Origin: Pseudomonadota bacterium
GTDB lineage: Bacteria; Pseudomonadota; Alphaproteobacteria; Rhodobacterales; Rhodobacteraceae
NCBI GenBank assembly: GCA_020161655.1
Contig: JAIUPC010000024.1
Location: 306,404 to 370,403 of the forward strand
DNA: 64,000 nucleotides
Reading direction: 5' to 3'
Shown here: one piece after another, positions 45,697-55,156 of the stretch
Layout of the letters: each line of letters begins with the position of its first letter
How positions within the stretch are numbered: position 1 is the stretch's first letter
Notes under the pieces: generated by a model
What the model saw: only the letters and a program-made list of their open reading frames with translations
Told to the model about the DNA's origin: nothing
The model's database searches: none
Position numbers and translations under genes: made by a program

Positions 45697-45755
45697 TCGT
45701 CATGCTTCCAGCGCATGGCGCTACGGCAGCATGTTCGTTGCTCGGCGAAACGAAA

Positions 45756-45773
45756 TAGTTTAACGCCAAACTA
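45756..45773. promoter_or_regulatory. Inverted repeat upstream of lpd, MarR-operator-like
   Basis: TAGTTTAACGCCAAACTA (45756-45773): 6-bp arms around a 6-base centre. It lies 22 bases before the lpd start. Length and AT-rich arms resemble MarR-family operators, but no MarR gene is in the window. Confidence 0.5.
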
Positions 45774-45795
45774 CTTTTTCCGAGGGAGGAGAGAC

Positions 45796-47193
45796 ATGGC
45801 TGCAAAGACCTTCGACATGATCGTGATCGGTGCCGGGCCGGGCGGCTATGTCGCCGCAATCCGGGGCGCCCAGCTTGGGTTGAATGTCGCGATCGTCGAA
45901 CGCGAACATCTGGGTGGCATCTGCCTCAACTGGGGCTGCATCCCGACCAAGGCGCTTCTGCGTTCGGCCGAGGTCTTCCACCTCATGCACCGCGCCAAGG
46001 ACTTCGGCCTCAAGGCCGACGGCATCAGCTATGACCTCGATGCGGTCGTGCAAAGGTCGCGCGGCGTGGCCAAGCAGCTTTCGGGCGGCATCGGCCACCT
46101 GATGAAGAAGAACAAGGTCACCGTCTTCATGGGCGAGGCGACGCTGCCGAAGCAGGGCGTGGTGTCGATCAAGACCGACAAGGGCACCGAGGAACTGACG
46201 TCAAAGGCCATCGTCCTTGCCACCGGCGCGCGGGCGCGCAGCCTGCCGGGGCTTGAGGCGGACGGCGATCTTGTCTGGTCCTACAAGCACGCGCTGGTGC
46301 CGAAGCGGATGCCGAAGAAGCTTCTCGTCATCGGTTCCGGCGCCATCGGCATCGAATTCGCCTCCTTCTTCAACACCCTCGGCGCCGATACCACGGTGGT
46401 CGAGGTGATGGACCGCGTGCTGCCGGTGGAGGATGCGGAGATTTCCGCCTTCGCCAAGAAGCAGTTCGTCAAGCAGGGGATGAAGATCGTTGAAAAGGCC
46501 ACGGTCAAGAAGCTGGACCGCAAGCCCGGCGTCGGCGTCACCGCGCATATCGAAAAGGACGGCAAGACCGAGACGCAGGATTTCGACACGGTGATTTCCG
46601 CCATCGGCATCGTCGGCAATGTCGAGAACCTTGGGCTGGAAGGTCTGGGCGTGAAGGTCGACCGCACCCATGTCGTGACCGACGAGAACTGCCGCACCGG
46701 GGTCGAGGGGCTTTATGCCATCGGCGACGTGGCCGGCGCGCCATGGCTTGCGCACAAGGCGAGCCATGAGGGCGTGATGGTTGCCGAACTGATCGCCGGC
46801 AAGCATCCGCATCCGATCAAGCCGAATTCCATCGCCGGCTGCACCTACTGCCAACCGCAGGTGGCCTCGGTCGGACTGACGGAAGCCAAGGCCAAGGAAG
46901 CGGGCTATGAGGTCAAGGTAGGTCGTTTCCCCTTCATCGGCAACGGCAAGGCGATTGCTTTGGGTGAGCCGGAAGGTCTGGTCAAGACCGTCTTCGATGC
47001 CAAGACTGGCGAGCTTCTCGGCGCGCATATGGTCGGCGCGGAAGTGACCGAACTGATCCAGGGCTATATCGTCGGCCGCACGCTGGAGACGACCGAAGCC
47101 GAGCTGATGGAGACAGTCTTCCCGCATCCGACGCTCAGCGAGATGATGCACGAGGCGGTTCTCGACGCCTACGGCCGCGCGATCCACATCTGA
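45796..47193 (+). CDS. lpd: Dihydrolipoyl dehydrogenase
   Basis: The E3 flavoprotein (465 aa) of 2-oxoacid dehydrogenase complexes or glycine cleavage. The redox pair is in GGICLNWGCIPTKALL (C-x4-C). The NAD site IGSGAIGIEFASFF and the catalytic HPTLSEMMHEA are complete. ATG 45796 follows GGGAGGAGAG. Unlike the usual lpd in pdh or suc operons, none of the E1/E2 genes is adjacent. Confidence 0.95.
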   Translation: MAAKTFDMIVIGAGPGGYVAAIRGAQLGLNVAIVEREHLGGICLNWGCIPTKALLRSAEVFHLMHRAKDFGLKADGISYDLDAVVQRSRGVAKQLSGGIGHLMKKNKVTVFMGEATLPKQGVVSIKTDKGTEELTSKAIVLATGARARSLPGLEADGDLVWSYKHALVPKRMPKKLLVIGSGAIGIEFASFFNTLGADTTVVEVMDRVLPVEDAEISAFAKKQFVKQGMKIVEKATVKKLDRKPGVGVTAHIEKDGKTETQDFDTVISAIGIVGNVENLGLEGLGVKVDRTHVVTDENCRTGVEGLYAIGDVAGAPWLAHKASHEGVMVAELIAGKHPHPIKPNSIAGCTYCQPQVASVGLTEAKAKEAGYEVKVGRFPFIGNGKAIALGEPEGLVKTVFDAKTGELLGAHMVGAEVTELIQGYIVGRTLETTEAELMETVFPHPTLSEMMHEAVLDAYGRAIHI

Positions 47194-47212
47194 CCGGCAA
47201 GGCGAGGGGCGG

Positions 47213-48385
47213 GTGGAACGGACCAACTGGCCCCTCATTGCCGCGCTCTGGTTCTCCGGGCTGACGGCGGCGGCGCAATTCGCCAAGGTCGGCGTGATCT
47301 TCGACCTTCTGCGCCCGGTCTGGCCGGGGGCGGGTGTCTGGCTTGGCCTCGTCGTGTCGGTCGTCGGCTTTGTCGGCATCGTCTTCGGCACCTCGACAGG
47401 GATCGCCGTCGCCCGCATCGGGCCGCGGCGGATGATCCTGACGGCGCTTGTCGCCGGGGCGGCGCTGTCGCTGGTCGAAAGCCTGATGCCGCCTTTGCCG
47501 GTGATGATCGCCCTCCGCGTCCTTGAGGGGATGAGCCATCTCGCCATCGTCGTTGCGGCACCAGTGCTGATCGCCGCCTCATCGCGGCCCAAGGATCAGC
47601 CGGCGGCGATGACGCTCTGGTCGACCTTTTTCGCCGTCGCCTTTTCGCTCGCCGCCTGGCTTGGTCGGCCTCTGGTTGCGGCGCATGGGCCTTCGGTTCT
47701 GTTCCTTGTCCATGCCGCGCTGATGGCGCTGGCGGCGCTTCTCCTCTGGCGGATGATTCCCGCGCTGCCGCCGGTCAAGGCCGGGGCCGGTGAGCGGTCG
47801 GGTGTCATCGCCGAACATCTGCGCATCTACGCCTCGCCCCGCATCGCCGCCCCGGCGCTGGGCTTTGTCTTCTACACGCTGATGTTCGTGGCCTTCCTGA
47901 CGCTGCTCCCCGGCCTGATCGCCCCCGAATGGAGCTTTCTCACCGCGACAGTCATGCCGCTGGCCTCGATCGCCGTGTCGTTGATCCTCGGTGTTCCGCT
48001 GACACGCACCAAGGGAGCCGTCGCGACGGTCCAGATCGGCTTCGCCGTGGCCGCCGTCGCTCTTCTGGCCTTCACCGTCAGCGGCGGCCAGGGGCTGCTG
48101 GCCTTGAGTGCGGTCATGGCGATCTCCGGCGCGCTCGGCCTTGTGCAGGGCGGCAGCTTCGCCGCCATCTCGGAACTGAACGCAACCGGCGCCGGACGGG
48201 CCGAGGCGGCAGGCGCCATCGCGCAGCTTGGCAATGTCGGCACCACGCTCGGTACGCCGGTCCTTCTCAGGATGACCGACCTCTGGGGGCTGCCCGCGAT
48301 CCTGTGGTTCGGCCTGCCGCTTTGCCTCATCGGCATCGCGGTCCATGCCTGGCTGAAGGTCCGACGGGCGCGCGAGGCTGGCTGA
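47213..48385 (+). CDS. MFS transporter
   Basis: A 390-residue carrier with about 12 helices (WPLIAALWFSGLTAAAQFAK begins the first). MFS motif A is only weakly kept. Substrate unknown. The start is GTG 47213, 19 bases after the lpd stop, so it may be transcribed with lpd. Confidence 0.85.
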   Translation: MERTNWPLIAALWFSGLTAAAQFAKVGVIFDLLRPVWPGAGVWLGLVVSVVGFVGIVFGTSTGIAVARIGPRRMILTALVAGAALSLVESLMPPLPVMIALRVLEGMSHLAIVVAAPVLIAASSRPKDQPAAMTLWSTFFAVAFSLAAWLGRPLVAAHGPSVLFLVHAALMALAALLLWRMIPALPPVKAGAGERSGVIAEHLRIYASPRIAAPALGFVFYTLMFVAFLTLLPGLIAPEWSFLTATVMPLASIAVSLILGVPLTRTKGAVATVQIGFAVAAVALLAFTVSGGQGLLALSAVMAISGALGLVQGGSFAAISELNATGAGRAEAAGAIAQLGNVGTTLGTPVLLRMTDLWGLPAILWFGLPLCLIGIAVHAWLKVRRAREAG

Positions 48386-48406
48386 ACGGCGGACATTCTC
48401 CGTTGC

Positions 48407-48421
48407 GTTCCCTTATTGTTC
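48407..48421 (+). promoter_or_regulatory. LexA (SOS) box of uvrA
   Basis: GTTC-CCTTATT-GTTC is an exact match to the alphaproteobacterial LexA consensus GTTC-N7-GTTC. It lies 66 bases before the uvrA start, and no other gene intervenes. Confidence 0.88.
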
Positions 48422-48487
48422 TCATTTTCTGGTTGGCGACTCCGCCGCGATCACCTATTTCTTAACTTCTGATCCCCGGGGGCAGTG

Positions 48488-51352
48488 ATGGCCGAACAGA
48501 AGTTCATCGAAGTGCGCGGTGCGCGCGAGCATAATCTGAAGTCGATTGACGTCGATATCCCTCGCGACAAGCTGACGGTCATCACCGGGCTTTCCGGGTC
48601 GGGCAAGTCGTCTCTCGCCTTCGACACGATCTATGCCGAGGGCCAGCGCCGCTATGTCGAGAGTCTCTCGGCCTATGCGCGGCAGTTCCTCGACATGATG
48701 GGCAAGCCGGATGTGGACCATATCTCCGGTCTTTCCCCGGCGATTTCCATCGAACAGAAGACGACGTCGAAGAACCCGCGTTCGACCGTCGGCACGGTGA
48801 CGGAGATCTACGACTACCTCCGGCTTCTCTTCGCCCGCGTCGGTACGCCCTATAGCCCGGCGACCGGCCTGCCGATCACTGCCCAGCAGGTGCAGGACAT
48901 GGTCGACAGTGTGATGGCCATGCCCGAAGGCACGCGCGGCTATCTGATGGCGCCCATCGTGCGCGACCGGAAGGGCGAATATCGCAAGGAATTCCTTGAA
49001 CTGCGCAAGCAGGGCTTCCAGCGCGTCAAGGTCGACGGCCAGTTTTACGAGCTTGAGGAACCGCCGGTGCTCGACAAGAAGTTCCGCCATGACATCGACG
49101 TTGTGGTGGACCGCATCGTGGTGCGCGAAGGCTTGGAGACACGGCTGGCCGACAGTTTCCGCACCGCGCTGAACCTCGCCGACGGCATCGCCATCCTTGA
49201 GACGGCGCCGGCGGAAGGCGAGGGCGAACCGGAGCGCATCACCTTCAGCGAAAACTTCGCCTGCCCGGTGTCGGGCTTCACCATCCCCGAGATCGAGCCG
49301 CGCCTGTTTTCCTTCAACGCCCCCTTCGGCGCCTGCCCGAAATGCGACGGGCTCGGGGTGGAGCTTTTCTTCGACGAACGGCTGATCGTTCCCGATGTGA
49401 CGCTGAAGCTGAAGGACGGCGCCATCGCGGCATGGTCCAAGACCAAGACGCCCTATTTCCTCCAGACCATCGACTCGCTCGCCAAGCACTACGGCTTCGA
49501 TCCGAGGAAGGCGTGGAAAGACCTGCCCGAGACCGCGCAGCAGCTTTTCCTCCGTGGCTCCGGCAACGAGGAGATCAAGTTCCGCTTCGACGAGGGCGGG
49601 CGGGTCTATGAGGTCAGCCGCACCTTCGAGGGCGTGATCCCCAACATGGAACGGCGCTACCGCGAGACCGACAGCGCCTGGAGCCGGGAAGAGATGGAGC
49701 GGTTCCAGAACAACCGCCCCTGCGGGGTCTGCGAGGGTTATCGCCTGCGGCCCGAGGCGCTGGCGGTCAAGATCGCCGGGCTGCATGTCGGCCAGGTCGT
49801 GCAGATGTCGATCAAGGAGGCCTATGCCTGGGTCGGCACCGTCCCCGCCGCGCTGACCGCGCAGAAGAACGAGATCGCCCGGCTGATCCTGAAGGAAATC
49901 CGTGAGCGGTTGGGCTTTCTCAACAACGTCGGGCTGGAGTACCTGACGCTGGCGCGGAATGCCGGCACCCTGTCGGGCGGCGAAAGCCAGCGCATCCGGT
50001 TGGCGAGCCAGATCGGGTCGGGGCTGACCGGCGTTCTCTATGTGCTCGACGAGCCGTCGATCGGGCTGCATCAGCGCGACAACGACCGGCTGCTCGGCAC
50101 GCTGAAGAACCTGCGCGATCAGGGCAATACGGTGCTGGTGGTCGAGCATGACGAAGAGGCGATCCGCGAGGCGGATTACGTCTTCGACATCGGTCCGGGG
50201 GCCGGGGTGCATGGCGGCCAGGTCGTCGCGCGCGGCACACCGGAAGAGATTGCCGCCGATCCGGCCTCATTGACTGGTCAGTATCTCTCTGGCAACCGCG
50301 AGATCACGGTGCCGCGCCACCGGCGCGAGGGCAATGGCAAGAAGCTGACCGTGGTCAAGGCCACCGGCAACAACCTGAAAGAGATGACGGCGGAGTTTCC
50401 GCTCGGTCGCTTCGTCTGCGTGACAGGCGTTTCGGGTGGCGGCAAGTCGACGTTGACCATCGAGACGCTCTACAAGAACGCCGCCATGCGCCTGAACGGC
50501 GCGCGCGAGACGCCGGCGCCTTGCGAGACGATCAAGGGGTTCGAGCATCTCGACAAGGTCATCGACATCGACCAGCGCCCCATCGGCCGTACCCCGCGGT
50601 CGAACCCTGCGACCTATACCGGCGCCTTCACACCGATCCGCGACTGGTTCGCCGGGCTGCCGGAAGCCAAGGCGCGCGGCTACCAACCGGGGCGGTTCAG
50701 CTTCAACGTCAAGGGCGGGCGCTGCGAGGCCTGCCAGGGCGACGGCGTCATCAAGATCGAGATGCACTTCCTGCCCGACGTCTATGTCACCTGCGAGACC
50801 TGCAAGGGCCACCGCTACAACCGCGAGACGCTGGAGATCAAGTTCAAGGGCAAGTCCATTGCCGACGTACTGGAGATGACGGTGGAGGACGCGCAGGGCT
50901 TCTTTGCCGCCGTCCCGGCGATCCGCGAGAAGATGGATGCGCTGGTCAAGGTCGGCCTCGGCTATATCAAGGTCGGCCAGCAGGCGACGACGCTTTCGGG
51001 CGGCGAGGCGCAGCGGGTGAAGCTGTCGAAGGAACTCTCGCGGCGGTCCACAGGTCGGACTTTGTATATTCTTGACGAGCCTACCACGGGTCTTCACTTC
51101 GAAGATGTTCGAAAACTGCTGGAGGTGCTGCACGAACTGGTGGAGCAGGGCAATTCGGTCGTGGTCATCGAACACAATCTCGACGTCATCAAGACCGCCG
51201 ACTGGATCATCGACATCGGCCCCGAAGGTGGCGATGGCGGCGGCCGGATCGTGGCCTTCGGCACGCCTGAGGAGGTTGCGAGGGTCGAGGCGAGCCATAC
51301 CGGGCGCTACCTCGCGCCGATGCTGAAGGCGCGGCGGGTGGCGGCGGAATAG
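48488..51352 (+). CDS. uvrA: Excinuclease ABC subunit A
   Basis: UvrA (954 aa) is the damage-sensing ATPase of nucleotide excision repair. Two ABC modules with Walker A sites [12 protein letters not shown] and [12 protein letters not shown], two signature motifs ([12 protein letters not shown] and [12 protein letters not shown]), and zinc-finger cysteines in CEACQGDG and [12 protein letters not shown] three bases upstream of the ATG (48485) is in frame; ATG 48488 is preferred. A SOS box lies upstream. The stop is three bases from the end of a convergent small gene. Confidence 0.97.
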   Translation: MAEQKFIEVRGAREHNLKSIDVDIPRDKLTVITGLSGSGKSSLAFDTIYAEGQRRYVESLSAYARQFLDMMGKPDVDHISGLSPAISIEQKTTSKNPRSTVGTVTEIYDYLRLLFARVGTPYSPATGLPITAQQVQDMVDSVMAMPEGTRGYLMAPIVRDRKGEYRKEFLELRKQGFQRVKVDGQFYELEEPPVLDKKFRHDIDVVVDRIVVREGLETRLADSFRTALNLADGIAILETAPAEGEGEPERITFSENFACPVSGFTIPEIEPRLFSFNAPFGACPKCDGLGVELFFDERLIVPDVTLKLKDGAIAAWSKTKTPYFLQTIDSLAKHYGFDPRKAWKDLPETAQQLFLRGSGNEEIKFRFDEGGRVYEVSRTFEGVIPNMERRYRETDSAWSREEMERFQNNRPCGVCEGYRLRPEALAVKIAGLHVGQVVQMSIKEAYAWVGTVPAALTAQKNEIARLILKEIRERLGFLNNVGLEYLTLARNAGTLSGGESQRIRLASQIGSGLTGVLYVLDEPSIGLHQRDNDRLLGTLKNLRDQGNTVLVVEHDEEAIREADYVFDIGPGAGVHGGQVVARGTPEEIAADPASLTGQYLSGNREITVPRHRREGNGKKLTVVKATGNNLKEMTAEFPLGRFVCVTGVSGGGKSTLTIETLYKNAAMRLNGARETPAPCETIKGFEHLDKVIDIDQRPIGRTPRSNPATYTGAFTPIRDWFAGLPEAKARGYQPGRFSFNVKGGRCEACQGDGVIKIEMHFLPDVYVTCETCKGHRYNRETLEIKFKGKSIADVLEMTVEDAQGFFAAVPAIREKMDALVKVGLGYIKVGQQATTLSGGEAQRVKLSKELSRRSTGRTLYILDEPTTGLHFEDVRKLLEVLHELVEQGNSVVVIEHNLDVIKTADWIIDIGPEGGDGGGRIVAFGTPEEVARVEASHTGRYLAPMLKARRVAAE

Positions 51353-51355
51353 GTG

Positions 51356-51664
51356 CTATCGGCGGCGCGCGGTGCGGATCACTTCCAGCACCTTGTAGCC
51401 GTCGACCGCGACCCGGTAGATGTCCGGCCCCGATTTGTAGTAGCGCCACGGCCCGTCGACGGGCTTCAACCCGTAGCTGTCGATATCCAGAAGCATGCTG
51501 TGTTCGTAGACCGGGAACACGTCGCCGACGGTGAAATCCGGCGGCCTCTGCTGCGATTTCGGCACGAAGATGCACTTGCGGGTCGTGGTGTCGACGCGGC
51601 AGTTCTGCGCCTCGGCTCCGGCGAAGGGCAGGGTGGCGATGAGAAGCGCAAGAAGGTATTTCAT
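51356..51664 (-). CDS. Small secreted protein, paralogue A
   Basis: A 102-residue exported protein: signal peptide MKYLLALLIATLPFAGAEA, then a basic, aromatic-rich domain ending GPDIYRVAVDGYKVLEVIR. The last 50 residues align with the protein at 52819-53163 (shared Y-E-x-x-x-L-x-D-x-D-x-Y-G-L, R-Y-Y and I-Y-R-V motifs). Function unknown. AGAGGG lies upstream of the ATG. It converges on uvrA with a 3-base gap. Confidence 0.8.
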   Translation of the reverse strand: MKYLLALLIATLPFAGAEAQNCRVDTTTRKCIFVPKSQQRPPDFTVGDVFPVYEHSMLLDIDSYGLKPVDGPWRYYKSGPDIYRVAVDGYKVLEVIRTARRR

Positions 51665-51813
51665 CGGACCGGCCCTCTACCGTGGCGCCCTGTTCCGACT
51701 ACAGCTTCCCTCATCGCCGGGGCCACCTTGCGACCCGAGGTTCTGGCCGCTGCCGCTTGAAATACTGGCAGAGTTCCGCCAAGTTCACCCGGAACAAAAG
51801 GTCCGTTTCCATC

Positions 51814-52806
51814 GTGATACAAAGAGCAGCCAGTTTCGCGTGGCGTGGTTTTCAGTTTGTCCTTGCCGCCGCACTGATCGGCTGGGCCTTGCTCGCCGTC
51901 CATTTCCAGTTCGCGGCGCCCTTCGTCTACATCGCCTATGCCGCCATCGCAGTCGTGGCGCTTGGCCTTTTCTGGCTCTTCTGGCAGCGCCGCTGGGGCG
52001 GCGGATGGCTCGCCATGGCGCTCGCCTTTGCCGCCGTTGCCTTCTGGTGGGGCAGCATCGCCCCGCGTCAGGATCGCGACTGGCGGCCCGAGGTCGCCCA
52101 TAACGTGACCTCGACGGAAACCGGGGGCATGATCACCCTCGATCACGTCCGCAACTTCGACTGGACGACTGAGACGGAGGCCAACGAACGCTGGGAAACC
52201 CGGGCGGTGAATGCCGACGAGATCACCTCGGTCGATGCGATCCTGTCGGTCTGGGACAGTCCCGATATTGCCCATACGCTCATCAGCTTCGGCTTCGGCG
52301 ACGGCCAGCACATCGTCTTCTCGACCGAGATCAGGAAGGAAAAGGACGAGGATTTCACCTCGATCGGCGGCTTCTTCAAGCAGTTCGAACTGGTTGTGAT
52401 CGCCGCCGATGAGCGCGACATCGTGCGGCTCAGGACCGATGTCCGGGGCGAGCAGGTGTCGCTCTATCCGCTCGACATCAGTCCAGAGGTCAGGAAGGAA
52501 CTTTTCCTCTCCTTCCTCGCCCTTGGCAACGAGCTTTCTGCGCGCCCGGCCTGGTACAATACCATCACTGCGAATTGCACCACCGTACCCTATCACCTGG
52601 TGCGACGCCTGACCGACCGCGCGGTGCCGGATGTTCGGGTGCTTCTGTCGGGGCGCTTGCCGTCCTATCTGCATGAGCTTGGGGTCCTGCGTCCCGACAT
52701 GAAGCTTGAGGATGTGATTGCCCGTGCAAGCGTTGCCCCGTTAGGGCCGGGCGGCGAAGACGGGGTGGCGTTTTCGCGGAAGCTCCGGGCGAACTGGGCG
52801 GAGTGA
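51814..52806 (+). CDS. DUF4105 (Lnb N-terminal-like) membrane protein
   Basis: A protein of about 330 aa with three N-terminal transmembrane segments, followed by a periplasmic DUF4105 domain. The family signatures are HTLISFGFGDGQHIVFSTE (His154), IVRLRTDV and WYNTITANCTTVPYHL (Cys255). In Bacteroides this domain is part of Lnb, a lipoprotein N-acyltransferase; by analogy Cys255 and His154 may be catalytic. The start is uncertain: GTG 51814 is the best fit, but an in-frame TTG at 51757 and an earlier ATG exist. It lies between the two paralogous secreted proteins, on the other strand. Confidence 0.82.
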   Translation: MIQRAASFAWRGFQFVLAAALIGWALLAVHFQFAAPFVYIAYAAIAVVALGLFWLFWQRRWGGGWLAMALAFAAVAFWWGSIAPRQDRDWRPEVAHNVTSTETGGMITLDHVRNFDWTTETEANERWETRAVNADEITSVDAILSVWDSPDIAHTLISFGFGDGQHIVFSTEIRKEKDEDFTSIGGFFKQFELVVIAADERDIVRLRTDVRGEQVSLYPLDISPEVRKELFLSFLALGNELSARPAWYNTITANCTTVPYHLVRRLTDRAVPDVRVLLSGRLPSYLHELGVLRPDMKLEDVIARASVAPLGPGGEDGVAFSRKLRANWAE

Positions 52807-52818
52807 TCCGCCCCAGCG

Positions 52819-53163
52819 TCAGTTGAGGATCGCTCCAAGGGCGCGCACGAAATCGAGGATCTCGTAAGTGTTCTGGTTGACCCGGTAGATTCGGTCGCCG
52901 ACCACGTAGTAGCGCTGTCCACGCGGCAGGCGCGGCAGGCCGTAGCGGTCGTAGTCACGCAGCCAGTCGTATTCGTAGCTGTCGATCCGGTCGCCGCGTT
53001 CAGGGTAGCGATTGCGCTTCTTCGCCTGGCCGGGCGGCACGCAGGCGGGGGATTTCTTGGCAAGGCCGGGCGGGCAGTGCTTGTTCTTCGCCTGCGCTCC
53101 GCCGCCGACCGAGACAGCGGCCAGAACAGCAGGCAAAAGCAGAAGATTGCGTCGGTCGATCAT
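52819..53163 (-). CDS. Small secreted protein, paralogue B
   Basis: A 114-residue exported protein: signal peptide (MIDRRNLLLLPAVLAAVSVG, cut after GAQA), a short basic Cys-containing segment (KNKHCPPGLAKKSPACVPPG), then the same C-terminal domain as paralogue A (DSYEYDWLRDYDRYGLPRL, RYYVVGDRIYRV). AAGGAG lies before ATG 53163. Function unknown. Longer upstream readings enter mmsB and are wrong. Confidence 0.82.
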   Translation of the reverse strand: MIDRRNLLLLPAVLAAVSVGGGAQAKNKHCPPGLAKKSPACVPPGQAKKRNRYPERGDRIDSYEYDWLRDYDRYGLPRLPRGQRYYVVGDRIYRVNQNTYEILDFVRALGAILN

Positions 53164-53240
53164 CTGAATTCTCCTTCGAGTCGGAGACTTAACCGACGAC
53201 GGCGGGGATGGGTTCCGAATTCTGCGTGATACGGCGGAAT

Positions 53241-54113
53241 TCAACCGCGCCGGCGTTTCCCGAACCTCGGCAGCATGGCCGAGAAGTCCATGCCGCGGCC
53301 GTCTTCCTGTTCCACGAAGGTCTCGTAGAGAAGCGCCGCCAACTGGCCCATCGGCGTGTCGGCATCGACGCCCGCTGCCGCCTGCTGGCTGAGGCGCAGG
53401 TCCTTCAGCATCAGTTCGGCGGCGAAACCGGGCTTGTAGCCGTTGTCGGCGGGCGACTTCGGCCCGACGCCGGGGGCCGGGCAATAGGCGTTCATCGACC
53501 AGGAATAGCCGGAGGAGGTGGAAACCACGTCGAACATCTTCTGCCGGTCGAGGCCAAGCTTGTCGGCCAGCGCAAACGCCTCGCAGGTGGCGATCATGGT
53601 GACGCCGAGGATCATGTTGTTGCAGATCTTGGCGGCCTGCCCGGCGCCCGAGGCGCCGCAATGGACCGCTTTCTGGCCCATGATGTCGAAAAGCGGGCTG
53701 ACGATGGCGAAAGCCTCATCGGAGCCGCCCGCCATGAAGGTCAGCGTCCCCGCAGCCGCGCCGCCGACGCCGCCCGATACCGGCGCGTCGATGGCGAGAA
53801 GCCCGGCCTTCACCGCCTGATCGGCCACGGCGCGGGCGCTTTCGACATCGACGGTTGAGCAGTCGCAAAGGACCGCGCCCTGCGCCATCGCCGGGATCAC
53901 TTCTGCGGCGACGGCGCGCAGGATGGCACCGTTCGGCAGCATGGTGATGACGACCTCGGCATCCTTCACGGCACCCGCCGCGCTGATCGCGCTGAGGACA
54001 CCGTCCGGCATCGGCGCATGGGTATCGAAACCCGCGACCTGATGCCCGGCGGCGGCGAGGTTCCTGGCCATCGGGCCGCCCATGTTGCCAAGGCCGATGA
54101 ATGCGATCTTCAT
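53241..54113 (-). CDS. mmsB: 3-hydroxyisobutyrate dehydrogenase
   Basis: A 290-residue NAD-dependent enzyme of valine degradation that oxidises 3-hydroxyisobutyrate to methylmalonate semialdehyde. GLGNMGGPMARNLAAAGH is the NAD site, APVSGGVGGAAAGTLTFMAGG the substrate loop, and AKICNNMILG carries the catalytic Lys. The ATG at 54113 follows GGAGG; a TTG two codons upstream overlaps the previous stop. Last gene of the minus-strand cluster with HIBCH and an acyl-CoA dehydrogenase. Confidence 0.95.
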   Translation of the reverse strand: MKIAFIGLGNMGGPMARNLAAAGHQVAGFDTHAPMPDGVLSAISAAGAVKDAEVVITMLPNGAILRAVAAEVIPAMAQGAVLCDCSTVDVESARAVADQAVKAGLLAIDAPVSGGVGGAAAGTLTFMAGGSDEAFAIVSPLFDIMGQKAVHCGASGAGQAAKICNNMILGVTMIATCEAFALADKLGLDRQKMFDVVSTSSGYSWSMNAYCPAPGVGPKSPADNGYKPGFAAELMLKDLRLSQQAAAGVDADTPMGQLAALLYETFVEQEDGRGMDFSAMLPRFGKRRRG

Positions 54114-54115
54114 GG

Positions 54116-55156
54116 TCAATCCTCCGCGAATGTCAGTGCCGCATCCCCCAAGGGGGCGAGCATGTGGTCTACGTCCTCTGCCTTTACCGCCTCAGGCCCG
54201 GCATGGCGCCAGCGCGGGGAGCGGTCCTTGTCGATGATCTGGGCGCGGATGCCTTCAAGAAAATCCGCCTCGTCGAGCGACCGCCAGGTGAAACGGTACT
54301 CCAGATCGAGCGCCGCGCGCAGTGTCGGATCGGCGCGCAGTCGCCGGATGATTGCGATGCAGGAGGCGGCGGAGAGGGGCGAGGCACGGTTGAGCGCCTT
54401 CAACGCCTCGGCCGCGAAGGCGGTGGGTGAGGCGGCCAGCGACCGGGCAATGGCGGCGAGCGAAGCAGCGTTGAAATGCCTGTCGATCTCGGGGCGGAGG
54501 GTGGCCAGCCGGCCGTCGGGCGGCTCATGGGCGAAGGACGCGATTTCCCCGGCATCGCCGGTTTCGATCAGGCTGGCTTTCAGCGCCTCCCACTCCGCCT
54601 CCGGCACGAAGAAATCGGCAAAGCCGGCAAGCATCGCGTCCGCCGGGCCAAGCCGCGCGCCGGTGGTGCCGATGTACTCACCAAGGTGCCCAGCCGCCGT
54701 CGCCAGGATGAAACTGCCGCCCACGTCGGGCACAAGGCCGATGCCGCATTCCGGCATGGCGACCTGCGCGCTTTCGCCGACGATCCGGTGGCTGCCGTGG
54801 CAGCCGACGCCGACGCCGCCGCCCATGGTGAAGCCTTGCAGGAAACTGACGACCGGCATCCCGTATTCGGCGATCCGCGCGTTCATGCGGTATTCGTCGG
54901 CCCAGAACCTGCGGCCATAGCCATAGTCGCCGGCCGTCCCCGTCGCATACATCTCGGCAATGTCGCCGCCGGCTGAAAAGGCGCGTTCGCCCTCGGCGTC
55001 GATCAGGATCAGCGCAAGATCGGGATCGTCCTTCCAGCCGATGAGGGCTGCGTCGATCGCCATGCACATCTCGTAGGTCAGGGCGTTCAGCGCCTTGGGC
55101 CGGGTCAGGGTGATGCGCCCGGCGCGGCCATCCTTGCGGATGTAGATGTCGCCCAT
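54116..55156 (-). CDS. 3-hydroxyisobutyryl-CoA hydrolase (enoyl-CoA hydratase family)
   Basis: A 346-residue crotonase-fold protein. Oxyanion-hole segments FSAGGDIAEMY and FTMGGGVGVGCHGSHRIV, and MPECGIGLVPDVGGS with the catalytic Glu/Asp, match 3-hydroxyisobutyryl-CoA hydrolase. Its length is that of HIBCH, and mmsB lies downstream and an acyl-CoA dehydrogenase upstream, so the valine role is likely. The stop is two bases before mmsB. Confidence 0.9.
   Translation of the reverse strand: MGDIYIRKDGRAGRITLTRPKALNALTYEMCMAIDAALIGWKDDPDLALILIDAEGERAFSAGGDIAEMYATGTAGDYGYGRRFWADEYRMNARIAEYGMPVVSFLQGFTMGGGVGVGCHGSHRIVGESAQVAMPECGIGLVPDVGGSFILATAAGHLGEYIGTTGARLGPADAMLAGFADFFVPEAEWEALKASLIETGDAGEIASFAHEPPDGRLATLRPEIDRHFNAASLAAIARSLAASPTAFAAEALKALNRASPLSAASCIAIIRRLRADPTLRAALDLEYRFTWRSLDEADFLEGIRAQIIDKDRSPRWRHAGPEAVKAEDVDHMLAPLGDAALTFAED

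Noticed and set aside
48455-50212. 585-codon minus-strand frame opposite uvrA
   Set aside because: Shadow of uvrA in a GC-rich codon pattern.
53164-53661. Longer N-terminus for the small secreted protein at 52819
   Set aside because: It would run through mmsB; the signal peptide and AAGGAG place the start at 53163.
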